From DATDRS01 sp035291605 (GTDB lineage: Bacteria; Chloroflexota; Anaerolineae; Anaerolineales; UBA6663): a DNA stretch of 6,617 nucleotides. The position numbers were made by a program, and so were the translations under genes. Location: positions 1 through 6,617 of the forward strand of contig DATDRS010000125.1 in NCBI GenBank assembly GCA_035291605.1, written 5' to 3'. The notes below the pieces were generated by a model. It searched no databases, had not been told where the DNA came from, and saw nothing but the letters and a program-made list of their open reading frames with translations. Below, in pieces: positions 1 through 6,201 of this stretch (positions within the stretch are counted from its first letter, which is position 1; every line of letters begins with the position of its first letter).

Positions 1-15
1 TCGTAAAATGCAGCC

Positions 16-103
16 TGTCACCCTGAGCAACGCGAAGGGTCTCTACCCCAATCAGGCGCAAAACACGATTAGCCGGAGATGCTTCGCTTCGCTCAGCATG
101 ACA
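16..103. repeat. Imperfect inverted repeat, CCCTGAGC family
   Basis: Two 28-base arms (16-43 and 76-103) are reverse complements at 22 of 28 positions, separated by 32 bases. The left arm begins TGTCACCCTGAGC and the right arm ends GCTCAGCATGACA. The arms belong to the same family as the copies at 148-179 and 6110-6140. There is no coding sequence here. Dispersed palindromes of this type are common in bacterial intergenic space, and their function is unknown from sequence alone. Confidence 0.7.
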
Positions 104-147
104 GTTCAAGGTTGCTGACCATTTAAGAAACAGTCTCTAAGCGGCGC

Positions 148-179
148 ACCCTGAGCGGAGCGTTAGCGAAGTCGAAGGG
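148..179 (+). repeat. Dispersed CCCTGAGC...GTCGAAGGG repeat copy
   Basis: This 32-base unit starts ACCCTGAGCGGAGCG and ends GTCGAAGGG. A nearly identical unit lies in reverse orientation at 6110-6140, differing by a small internal insertion and a few substitutions. A shorter relative is at 20-39. Together with the inverted pair at 16-103, it fills the gene-free left end of the window. Confidence 0.7.
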
Positions 180-224
180 CCACCTTCGCCCCAGAACTGA
201 CATACACCCCTTCGCCCACCTGAC

Positions 225-253
225 TTGACGGAGCGGCTCAGAGACCATAGACT
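225..253 (+). promoter_or_regulatory. Candidate sigma70-type promoter for the UbiA gene
   Basis: TTGACG (225-230) and TAGACT (248-253) are separated by 17 bases. They match the -35 consensus at 5 of 6 positions and the -10 consensus at 4 of 6. Transcription would start near 260, giving a leader of roughly 33 bases before the ATG at 293. The position fits well, but this is a motif match only. Confidence 0.45.
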
Positions 254-292
254 TTGTCCGGAATAAGGTTTTGGCGTTTAGAGGCGCGCACC

Positions 293-1123
293 ATGATCAA
301 ACCCTTCCTCCTCCTCACCCGGCCGTTCATGAGCGCCATGCCCGCCCTGGCGACGGTCATCGCCGTCCAGATCGGTTCCCCGGGGCAGGCGCTGAGCTGG
401 CCCGCGCTCACCCTGGGCGCGGCGAGTGCGTGTCTGTCGGCCGGCTCCATGGTCATCAACGACTGGTTCGACGCCGAGATTGACAAGATCAACAAGCCCA
501 CCCGGCCCATTCCCTCGGGGCAGGTTAGCAAGACGCACGCCCTGGTGTTTGCCCTGGCCCTCTTCGCCGCGGGCCTGGCCAGCAGCCTCGTCGTCCGTTA
601 CGACCTGGCCGTCAGCGCTGGCATCGTGATTCTCTTGAGCGCGGCGTATTCGTGGTTCCTCAAGCGCTTTCTCCTGGTCGGCAACGTGCTCGTGGCTGCG
701 GTCAGCAGTTACCCTCTCTTCGCCGGGGGCCTATTGACCCACGGGTTAAGCAAGCTCGTCATCCCCATCGCAGTCACATTTATTTTCATTTTCGGCCGCG
801 AGATTCTCAAAGACGTCGAAGACACGCAGGGCGACGCGCGGTTTGGCGTGATGAGCATTGCCAACCGGTGGGGAGTTGGCCCGGCGGTTTACGTGGGCCT
901 GGCGCTGATGAGCCTGGCCCTCCTGGTGGCGATAGGACAGTATCTGCTCAAGATCAACGACGAATGGTTTTTGATCTGCCTGGGGCTGGCCCTCGTGCTC
1001 GACGGCTGGCTGGCGTATCGCCTGCTGCGTGACCGGTCGGAGCGCAATGTGGCGAAATCGCTCGACCTCTCGGCGATCATCCTGCTCATCGGCAGTTTCG
1101 CCTTCGTCACTGGCCTGCGCTAA
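293..1123 (+). CDS. UbiA-family prenyltransferase, DGGGP-synthase-like
   Basis: This is an integral membrane prenyltransferase of the UbiA superfamily (276 aa), which transfers a polyprenyl group from its diphosphate to an acceptor. The first Asp-rich motif, NDWFDAEID (residues 56-64), is followed by KINKPTRPIPSG. The second motif, GREILKDVEDTQGD (168-181), keeps D174, D177 and D181, which in this superfamily bind Mg-diphosphate. Several hydrophobic stretches of about 20 residues fit the usual multi-helix fold, and the length is normal. The wording of the second motif resembles archaeal digeranylgeranylglyceryl phosphate synthases more than chlorophyll synthases, but the acceptor cannot be fixed from sequence. 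I chose the ATG at 293 over an in-frame TTG at 254 because the TTG adds 13 residues outside the family core and would overlap the likely promoter; only a weak GAGG lies upstream. The geranylgeranyl-reductase-like gene downstream supports a role in isoprenoid tailoring. Confidence 0.88.
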   Translation: MIKPFLLLTRPFMSAMPALATVIAVQIGSPGQALSWPALTLGAASACLSAGSMVINDWFDAEIDKINKPTRPIPSGQVSKTHALVFALALFAAGLASSLVVRYDLAVSAGIVILLSAAYSWFLKRFLLVGNVLVAAVSSYPLFAGGLLTHGLSKLVIPIAVTFIFIFGREILKDVEDTQGDARFGVMSIANRWGVGPAVYVGLALMSLALLVAIGQYLLKINDEWFLICLGLALVLDGWLAYRLLRDRSERNVAKSLDLSAIILLIGSFAFVTGLR

Positions 1124-1258
1124 CCCGCATGGAGTCGCTATGCTTCAGACCATGGCCCTGCCAGCGCCGCCGACGGCTGCTTACCCGCGCCTATCTCTAT
1201 CAAAGTGACAGGGCTCAATCGTGAATGGGGCGCTGCTCTGGATGGAGCCAAGGTGGGT

Positions 1259-2416
1259 ATGCCCTCCGAGTTCTTCGACGTGATGATTGTGGGCAGCGGG
1301 CCGGCCGGGACGTCAACTGCCCTACACTTGCTCCAGCGCGACCCGGCCTGGGGCAGCCGTCTGCTGATCCTGGAAAAGGAACGCCACCCGCGCGAAAAAC
1401 TTTGCGGCGGCGGCCTGACGCGCTATGGCGAGTCCTTGCTGGGCGAGTTAGGCGTGCTGCCGCTCGGCGTCCCGCACGTGAACATCCGCGAAGTGCGCCT
1501 TCGGTTCGAGGAGCTGACCCTCGTCATCCACCGCGATCCGATCTTCCGGATCGCGCGGCGGGCGGAATTTGACGCGTGGCTGATCGCCTGCGCCCGCGAC
1601 CGGGGCGCGCGCCTGCACGAGGGTGAGGCCGTGACCGGTATTGAGATGCGCCGCGACCACGTGAGGGTGACGACGACGCACGCGTGCTATCACGCCAAAG
1701 TGCTGGTCGGCGCGGATGGGTCCAAGGGAATGGTGCGCGTCCTGGCTGGCCTGGAGGGGCCGAGCCGGGCGGCCCGGCTGTTAGAAGTGATTACGCCCGA
1801 AGACCCGGCCACCACCCCGGAGTTCGTCCAGCAATTTGCCACGTTTGACTTCACGCCGATGAAGCACGCCCTGCAGGGCTATTACTGGGACTTCCCCTCG
1901 CTGGTGGGCGGACGCGCCCACATGAATCGGGGCCTTTTCGACGCGCGCGTGCAGCGGCATCGGCCGCGCGCGCCGCTCAAACATCTGCTGGCGCAAAATC
2001 TGGCAGCCCGCGCGCGCTCACTCACGGATGTGGAACTGCAAGGTCATCCCTTGCGCTGGTTTGATAGGCAAGGGCCTTTCAGCCGTCCCCACGTGTTGTT
2101 GGTCGGAGACGCGGCGGGCGTGGACCCGCTGTGGGGGGAGGGCATCTCGTTTGCGCTGGGCTACGGCAAGGTCGCCGCGCAAGCCATCGAGGCGGCTTTC
2201 CATTCAGGCGATTTCTCATTCCACGATTACGGTCGGCGGATTCTGGCCGACCCGCTCGGCCGGACCCTGCGCCTTCGCCGCTTCGTCGCCGATCTGCTCT
2301 ACCGCAGCCCAGGCCGCCGGGTATGCCGGCTCCTGCTGAACGCTATCCCCCTGGTTGTATCGCTTCGGCTTTTCCCCATGAAAAACGACATCTGCTATAT
2401 CCGCCGCTCGGCCTGA
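1259..2416 (+). CDS. Geranylgeranyl reductase family FAD-dependent oxidoreductase
   Basis: This is a flavoprotein (385 aa) of the geranylgeranyl reductase family, within the PHBH-like FAD enzymes, which saturate double bonds of polyprenyl chains on lipids, quinones or chlorophylls. The N-terminal Rossmann motif GSGPAG (12-17) is followed by E39, the likely ribose-binding acid. Family signatures are CGGGL (49-53), GADG (151-154), YYWDFP (208-213), GDAAG (283-287) and PLWGEG (290-295), the last two being the second FAD contact and the substrate-side loop. The ATG at 1259 puts the beta-alpha-beta fold at the usual distance from the N-terminus and has GGAG 11 bases upstream. A GTG at 1205 would add 18 residues of no clear homology. 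The gene lies 135 bases after the UbiA gene on the same strand, so the two probably act in sequence: attachment of the chain, then reduction. The exact substrate is unknown. Confidence 0.87.
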   Translation: MPSEFFDVMIVGSGPAGTSTALHLLQRDPAWGSRLLILEKERHPREKLCGGGLTRYGESLLGELGVLPLGVPHVNIREVRLRFEELTLVIHRDPIFRIARRAEFDAWLIACARDRGARLHEGEAVTGIEMRRDHVRVTTTHACYHAKVLVGADGSKGMVRVLAGLEGPSRAARLLEVITPEDPATTPEFVQQFATFDFTPMKHALQGYYWDFPSLVGGRAHMNRGLFDARVQRHRPRAPLKHLLAQNLAARARSLTDVELQGHPLRWFDRQGPFSRPHVLLVGDAAGVDPLWGEGISFALGYGKVAAQAIEAAFHSGDFSFHDYGRRILADPLGRTLRLRRFVADLLYRSPGRRVCRLLLNAIPLVVSLRLFPMKNDICYIRRSA

Positions 2417-2442
2417 CCATCGCCTCCGTTTTCCGGTTTCGG

Positions 2443-3279
2443 TTAGATCAGCAGACCGTGCACAAAGTCCGCCACTTGCGCGTTGTAGCGATCCGCATGT
2501 AGCAGGTTGTAGTTATGCCCGCAACCTGGATACAAGACCAACCGGCTGTTGGGGATGAGCGCCGCCATTTCCCGTTGAAGCCGGGCGCTGAAGATGCGAT
2601 CCTCCTCGCCCCCGGCGATGAGCGTGGGGCAGGCGATACGGGGCAGGAGCGGGCGATTGTCTACCATGAGCATCCCCTCGAAGATGTGCACCAGCCTCCC
2701 CGGGTAACGCGGGCCTTTGGTCAGACGCAACAGGGGACGGAGGGGCCGATACCCCGCCGCCGGCTGCGGGTGGATAAAGTGCTCCAGCGCGCTCCAGGCC
2801 AGTTCCGCCCATTGGCCTTGTCGGGCCAGTTCGGCCCAGCGCTGAAACACGGCCCGCATTTGATCGTCAGCGCGATGCGCCGTGTTCAACAGGATCAGGC
2901 CGCTCACTCGCTCCGGCTGTTCAGCGGCCATGTACTGACCAATCGGCCCGCCCGCCGAGTTGCATTCCAAAACAGCCGGCCCCCACCCCAGACGCTCGAT
3001 AGCCCAGAAAAAATCGGCGGCATATTGCTCCAGGCTATACCCGGCCGGGAGGGGGTGGCGGCGGCTGATCGCCAATAGCCGCTGCGTCCGGGCGCGTCGG
3101 CGATAGAGCCAGGCCAATGACCGGGCCGAGTCGGCCACCGTGGCCACTCCATCACTGCCCCCAGGGAGGAGCACGATGGGGAGCGGGCCATTCCCGATGG
3201 CGACGAACGGAATTTCCGCGCCGTCCGGGGTGGCGAGAGCGCCTTTGCGATAGGGAGGCAGGAACCCCATGATGGGCAT
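2443..3279 (-). CDS. Alpha/beta hydrolase with atypical nucleophile elbow
   Basis: This is a single-domain alpha/beta hydrolase (278 aa), probably a cytoplasmic esterase, lipase or related enzyme of unknown substrate. An oxyanion-region loop LLPGGSDG (37-44) precedes the nucleophile elbow. The elbow reads C106-N-S108-A-G110, so the first Gly of the usual GxSxG is Cys. The likely acid is D227 in GGEEDRIF and the base is H255 in GCGHNYNL, so the triad looks complete. No signal peptide or membrane segment is apparent. The gene lies 52 bases downstream of the TIM-barrel gene on the same strand and may be cotranscribed with it. It converges with the reductase gene, with only 26 bases between the two stop codons. 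No good ribosome binding site precedes the ATG at 3279; the ATG at 3270 is an alternative start. Confidence 0.85.
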   Translation of the reverse strand: MPIMGFLPPYRKGALATPDGAEIPFVAIGNGPLPIVLLPGGSDGVATVADSARSLAWLYRRRARTQRLLAISRRHPLPAGYSLEQYAADFFWAIERLGWGPAVLECNSAGGPIGQYMAAEQPERVSGLILLNTAHRADDQMRAVFQRWAELARQGQWAELAWSALEHFIHPQPAAGYRPLRPLLRLTKGPRYPGRLVHIFEGMLMVDNRPLLPRIACPTLIAGGEEDRIFSARLQREMAALIPNSRLVLYPGCGHNYNLLHADRYNAQVADFVHGLLI

Positions 3280-3285
3280 ATTTTA
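3280..3285 (-). promoter_or_regulatory. Possible -10 element just upstream of hydrolase start
   Basis: On the minus strand TAAAAT directly abuts the ATG at 3279 and lies 9 bases before the in-frame ATG at 3270. A weak TTGGGC is found 17 bases further upstream. Together with the missing Shine-Dalgarno site, this would fit a leaderless transcript starting at or near the second ATG. It could equally be chance in a short gap between cotranscribed genes. Confidence 0.22.
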
Positions 3286-3331
3286 CCCGACCGGGAGGCG
3301 TTGCCCAACGATCAACAGTTGTATCCGTTGA

Positions 3332-4567
3332 CTACTGCTTCGCCTTGAACGTAAACGCGCTATGGTGATACTGAATGCGTCCGTTGAGCAGGCCGAGGAT
3401 GTCGCTCCCATCCATCACCGAGCCGGTCGAGCCGGCGGCGCTCCAGGTGAACATGCGCACCTTGTCCTGCGTGACCGTCGGCGTGACCGTGAATTTGGCG
3501 TCGGGCAGCATGGCGAACAGGCCGACGTAGAACGCCCGGATGGCCGCCGCGCCGATGACGGTGCTCTGCGCGGTGACGTGCCCGGCGTTGGCGTTGTAGA
3601 GCGAGGCGACCAGATCGGGATTGTGCGCGTTGAGCGCGGTGAGGTATTGATTGACGATGTCGCCCGTGAGGACAGGGGTGGGCGGGGCCGATACCACGAC
3701 CGGAGCGGGTGCAGCAGCGGCGGCGGGCGTCCCCGGCCACTGGAAACTCGCGATGGCGTCCCATTCGGCGGTGAAGTTCAGCTTCCGCGGGTTGTGGGCT
3801 TCGTTCCCGCGCAGGCCGAGGTGGTCCCACGCCCAGAAGTTAGCGCCGGGGAATCCGAGGGCCGCGCATCGCTTGATGAAGTCTACGAGGTCCTGCGCGG
3901 TGGGCCGCCAGTCGTGCTCGAAGAAGGTCGGGCCGATGGGGATGAACGTCAGTTTGGGCGCGAGCGCGGAGAATTCCTGGGAGGACCGGTCGAGCTGGGC
4001 GACGGAGTTATGCGCGCCGATCCAGTAGACCTGCGGCATGTCGAGGTCAATCCTGGCGCGGAAGGAGTTCCACGCGAAGCCCCGGTGGACGGTGGGGAAT
4101 TTCCACGCGGCGAGCGCCAGGGGCAGGTCGGGCAGGTTGTCGCGCATGATCTTCATATAGGCCGCGGCCTTGTTGTGGCGGTCGAGGATCGTCTCGTACT
4201 CGCGCTCGGCGTCAATCACAAAGCCCTGCAGGCCGGCGGGGATCAACTGCTTGATGCGCTTGACGTTGCCCACTGCCTCCAGCTCCCAGTACTTCTGCTT
4301 CCCGGCGTCGCGCGCGGGCGGGTCGCCGTAGATGTAGTTCCAGCCCCACACGTCCAGCCCGGCCTGGCGGAGTTTGGGGATAAGCTCGAGCGCGGTGTCG
4401 CGCCGCTCCCAGATCTGGTAGGCGTCGTCGCCATCGGCGATTTTGAGGACGACGTGCGTGAACCCGGCGCTCTTCGCCCGCGCCACAATCACGTCGAGGT
4501 CGCCGCTCTCGCAGTTCGTCGTCTTCCAGATCCAGATGCCTTTGCCTTTGAGGTTATGGGCAGTCAC
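3332..4567 (-). CDS. TIM-barrel glycosidase-like protein fused to NTF2/SnoaL-like domain
   Basis: This 411-residue protein has two parts. Residues 1 to about 278 resemble glycoside-hydrolase-superfamily TIM barrels: GKGIWIWK (8-15) on the first strand, HVVLKIADGDD (38-48), DVWGWNYIYGDP (72-83), GFVIDAERE (115-123) with acidic D119 and E121 at a strand end, MPQVYWIG (177-184) and GANFWAWDHLG (241-251). Many aromatic residues line these strand ends, as in sugar-binding barrels. A linker rich in Ala and Pro (279-300) leads to residues 302-410, which look like an NTF2/SnoaL-like cone domain (IVNQYLTALNAHNPDLVASLY, then IGAAAIRAFYVGLF). The catalytic function is inferred, not shown. No signal peptide is visible, which is odd for a cell-wall or polysaccharide enzyme. 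The GTG start at 4567 is set by a strong AGGAGGT five bases upstream. The alpha/beta hydrolase gene follows 52 bases downstream. Confidence 0.82.
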   Translation of the reverse strand: MTAHNLKGKGIWIWKTTNCESGDLDVIVARAKSAGFTHVVLKIADGDDAYQIWERRDTALELIPKLRQAGLDVWGWNYIYGDPPARDAGKQKYWELEAVGNVKRIKQLIPAGLQGFVIDAEREYETILDRHNKAAAYMKIMRDNLPDLPLALAAWKFPTVHRGFAWNSFRARIDLDMPQVYWIGAHNSVAQLDRSSQEFSALAPKLTFIPIGPTFFEHDWRPTAQDLVDFIKRCAALGFPGANFWAWDHLGLRGNEAHNPRKLNFTAEWDAIASFQWPGTPAAAAAPAPVVVSAPPTPVLTGDIVNQYLTALNAHNPDLVASLYNANAGHVTAQSTVIGAAAIRAFYVGLFAMLPDAKFTVTPTVTQDKVRMFTWSAAGSTGSVMDGSDILGLLNGRIQYHHSAFTFKAKQ

Positions 4568-4571
4568 GGTG

Positions 4572-4578
4572 ACCTCCT
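4572..4578 (-). promoter_or_regulatory. Strong ribosome binding site deciding a GTG start
   Basis: AGGAGGT on the minus strand lies 4 bases before the GTG at 4567, or 5 counted from AGGAGG. It is close to a perfect complement of the 16S rRNA 3' end, and it fixes the start of the TIM-barrel gene at a non-ATG codon. Confidence 0.75.
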
Positions 4579-4589
4579 GTTACGCGGAG

Positions 4590-4617
4590 ATTGTAGATGA
4601 AGTTGGGGATTTGGCAA
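4590..4617 (-). promoter_or_regulatory. Candidate sigma70-type promoter for the TIM-barrel gene
   Basis: On the minus strand TTGCCA (4612-4617) and TACAAT (4590-4595) are separated by 16 bases, and each matches the consensus at 5 of 6 positions. The predicted start near 4583 leaves a short leader that just contains the ribosome binding site at 4572-4578. The geometry is coherent, so this is the best promoter candidate in the window. Confidence 0.5.
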
Positions 4618-4652
4618 CTACGTCAACGGATGAGCCGGATCAAAAGTTCTTT

Positions 4653-4699
4653 GCCACGAAATACACGAATTGGCGCGAATTTTCCGTGTCATTCATGGC
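4653..4699. repeat. Imperfect 47-base palindrome between genes
   Basis: A left arm starting GCCACGAAATACACG (4653-4667) pairs with a right arm CGTGTCATTCATGGC (4685-4699) at 12 of 15 positions. The centre, AATTGGCGCGAATT, is itself nearly palindromic. Similar GCCACGAATTACACGAATT-type elements are familiar to me as dispersed intergenic repeats in bacterial, including Chloroflexota-like, genomes. It lies in the 225-base gap (4568-4792), where no gene is supported, downstream of the low-GC gene. No T-tract follows, so it is not a canonical terminator. Confidence 0.6.
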
Positions 4700-4792
4700 G
4701 AAAGAAACATGCACCCGATCCAGCCGCGCCCGGTGCCGCGCGCTGGCTGGGGATGCGTTGCCTTTTCTAATCACAACACCACGGCAGATTCT

Positions 4793-5971
4793 CTACTCGT
4801 CCATATGACGAAGTGCCCTGATTGCTATGCGTATCTCAGCAAGCACCTGCTCAAGATTATTACCGATATCGACGAGCGGAATCGCAGCTGCTCCGCCAAT
4901 AGCCATCATGACAGGATCTTTTCCAAGAATCGCTGTAAGCCGCTGTCTGTAGTTTGTGGCTACTTCCGGGCCTACACCAGCATTCAGTGTCCATCGGCCA
5001 AGCCATCCTATATAGAATGTCGCGTTCTTCGTTACGACAAATACGGTCGAGCGATTTCCAGTGTTTGGGTCCTTCACGCGAACGGAGACAGAAGCCTCTC
5101 CAGGCTTTATTTCCGCTCCCAGTTTTTGTGCGTAGTCGAACAGGGTTTGGGCAACGGCTGCGCTCTCATCACCAGCTTTTTGAATTTCCTTGATCAGAGC
5201 CTCCATCTCCATTTTGTCACGACGGCTCTTCTTTGATGAAGTCTCCTCTTCAATGCTGACCTTGGCCGGCAGGTAGTCACCTTCAGCGTTTTGAACTTCT
5301 ACTTTTATCGTTATTCCTTGTTCTGCCGTAATCAACGCCACCACATGAGGGATAAAGATGTGATGGGTGCCATTGGAGAAAATGGCAAGGGCCATGAGGG
5401 CGACGTCTACTGAGATAAGGGGATCGAGTTGGCCCTTTAGATACTTGACATACTCTATCAGCCGTGGCTGGATGCGGTCCCCGCAGATCAAGAGCAGAAA
5501 ATTGGCATCATGCAGCGCTTGTCTGACTAAATCATCGTTTGCATCAAGCCACACGCGATGCTTATTATCTGGCAGAAGTCCTGAAAGTCCGTCTAGGTCA
5601 GTCTCACGAAGCGCTTTGGCATAGTCGAGTATCTGTCCAAGAACCTCCCGGCGGGCTTCTGGATTCCGAAACAGCTTGTCCTCAACTATTACGAAACGTC
5701 GGAAAATTTCGCTTTCTTGTTCGACTTCAGCAAAGAGGGCATCAATTGAAAGGATCTTGCCCAAATGAAGAAGAGCAGAGCCCTCATCAATGATGTCTGC
5801 TTGTCGAAGAGCATCAGCTATGGAGTTTCGATGGGTGACGATCAGCTTATCGTAGTCACCTTCTGACAAGACGCGGCCTGCAATAGCACCTTTTGACTCA
5901 AGCCGAGGGACAGTTCCAGCACTCTGAAGTTTGTCGTTGAGAAGGATGAGTTCGTTGGGAAGAATATTCAT
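4793..5971 (-). CDS. Putative PD-(D/E)XK nuclease-like protein, unknown C-terminal half
   Basis: I do not recognise the whole 392-residue protein. Its N-terminal third carries a PD-(D/E)XK-like signature: D77 in a predicted strand, then FVIVEDKLFRNPEARREVLG with E97-x-K99, followed by Q113-x-x-x-Y117. That matches the motif order of RecB-type nucleases, and the RNPEARREVLGQILDYA wording recurs in uncharacterised nuclease-fold proteins. An Asp-Asp stretch and a hydrophobic strand (FLLLICGDR, about 158-166) follow. The C-terminal half has a Lys/Glu-rich segment (about 242-265), a beta-rich region (about 292-325) and a Gly/Ala-rich hydrophobic stretch near 358-366. There is no signal peptide. 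The ATG at 5971 is preferred over a TTG at 5977 because GGAGGG lies 6 bases before the ATG but directly abuts the TTG. GC is roughly 40-53% in sampled lines, against 62-75% in sampled lines of neighbouring genes, which suggests transfer. It stands alone, so its role (defence, repair or other) is open. Confidence 0.8.
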   Translation of the reverse strand: MNILPNELILLNDKLQSAGTVPRLESKGAIAGRVLSEGDYDKLIVTHRNSIADALRQADIIDEGSALLHLGKILSIDALFAEVEQESEIFRRFVIVEDKLFRNPEARREVLGQILDYAKALRETDLDGLSGLLPDNKHRVWLDANDDLVRQALHDANFLLLICGDRIQPRLIEYVKYLKGQLDPLISVDVALMALAIFSNGTHHIFIPHVVALITAEQGITIKVEVQNAEGDYLPAKVSIEEETSSKKSRRDKMEMEALIKEIQKAGDESAAVAQTLFDYAQKLGAEIKPGEASVSVRVKDPNTGNRSTVFVVTKNATFYIGWLGRWTLNAGVGPEVATNYRQRLTAILGKDPVMMAIGGAAAIPLVDIGNNLEQVLAEIRIAIRALRHMDE

Positions 5972-5977
5972 CTGCAA

Positions 5978-5983
5978 CCCTCC
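5978..5983 (-). promoter_or_regulatory. Ribosome binding site deciding the ATG start
   Basis: GGAGGG on the minus strand is 6 bases upstream of the ATG at 5971. It directly abuts an in-frame TTG at 5977, which is therefore an unlikely start. Confidence 0.65.
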
Positions 5984-6040
5984 AAGTCATCACTTTAGAA
6001 TTTGTTGATGATGCCACACAGCCGACCCTCATTTAGCCCG

Positions 6041-6046
6041 ATTATA
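6041..6046 (-). promoter_or_regulatory. Possible -10 element for the nuclease-like gene
   Basis: A perfect TATAAT is present on the minus strand 69 bases upstream of the ATG at 5971, in the AT-richer stretch next to the repeat block. No acceptable -35 element is seen at the right spacing, because that position falls in GC-rich repeat sequence. If the promoter is real, it depends on an activator or has a non-standard upstream element. Confidence 0.3.
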
Positions 6047-6092
6047 TGACTGTCCGGGGTGAGGGGCGAATTACTCGAACCCCCATCCCCGG

Positions 6093-6159
6093 CCCTTCCC
6101 CCGTCGCGGCCCTTCGACGGCGCTTCGCTCCGCTCAGGGTGCACGCGACAGGGGAGGGG
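6093..6159. repeat. Nested palindrome holding a CCCTGAGC repeat copy
   Basis: Outer arms CCCTTCCCCCGTCGCG (6093-6108) and CGCGACAGGGGAGGGG (6144-6159) are reverse complements at 14 of 16 positions. They enclose 6110-6140, a reverse-oriented copy of the unit at 148-179. This looks like one repeat family placed inside the loop of another. Confidence 0.65.
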
Positions 6160-6177
6160 AGTCTACCGTCCCTTCCT

Positions 6178-6199
6178 CCGTTCGGGCTTTTCCGAACGG
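6178..6199. repeat. Short perfect hairpin downstream of the GH31 gene
   Basis: CCGTTCGG (6178-6185) and CCGAACGG (6192-6199) form an 8-base perfect stem with a 6-base loop, extendable to about 11 pairs with one G-T pair. It lies 37 bases beyond the stop codon of the minus-strand gene. On that strand no T-run follows, so it is not a standard intrinsic terminator, though it could protect the 3' end of the transcript. Confidence 0.55.
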
Positions 6200-6201
6200 G
6201 G

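Noticed and set aside
1..292. CRISPR array or RNA gene in the repeat-rich left end
   Set aside because: The repeat copies differ in orientation and spacing and are imperfect, with no regular spacers. I saw no tRNA-like or rRNA-like sequence.
1140..1208. A 22-codon open frame with GGAG upstream, between the UbiA and reductase genes
   Set aside because: It has no conserved features and no attenuator-like structure nearby. A short frame of this size is expected by chance in a 135-base gap.
293..2416. Assigning the pair as chlorophyll synthase and BchP/ChlP
   Set aside because: The first UbiA motif would allow it, but the second motif (KDVEDTQGD) fits digeranylgeranylglyceryl-type enzymes better, and no other bch or chl genes are present. 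It remains an open alternative rather than the call.
2515..3078. A 187-codon open frame on the + strand, opposite the alpha/beta hydrolase
   Set aside because: It is antisense to a gene with an intact catalytic triad, shows no domain and looks like composition-driven shadow coding.
3362..4600. A 412-codon open frame on the + strand, antisense to the TIM-barrel gene
   Set aside because: Its translation is rich in Arg, Gly, Val and Asp with no recognisable motif, as expected for the reverse of a GC-rich gene. The minus-strand frame has clear domains, a promoter and a strong ribosome binding site.
4670..5236. A 188-codon open frame on the + strand spanning the gap and the 3' end of the nuclease-like gene
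   Set aside because: It begins inside the palindrome at 4653-4699 and runs antisense to a better-supported frame; the protein has no recognisable features.
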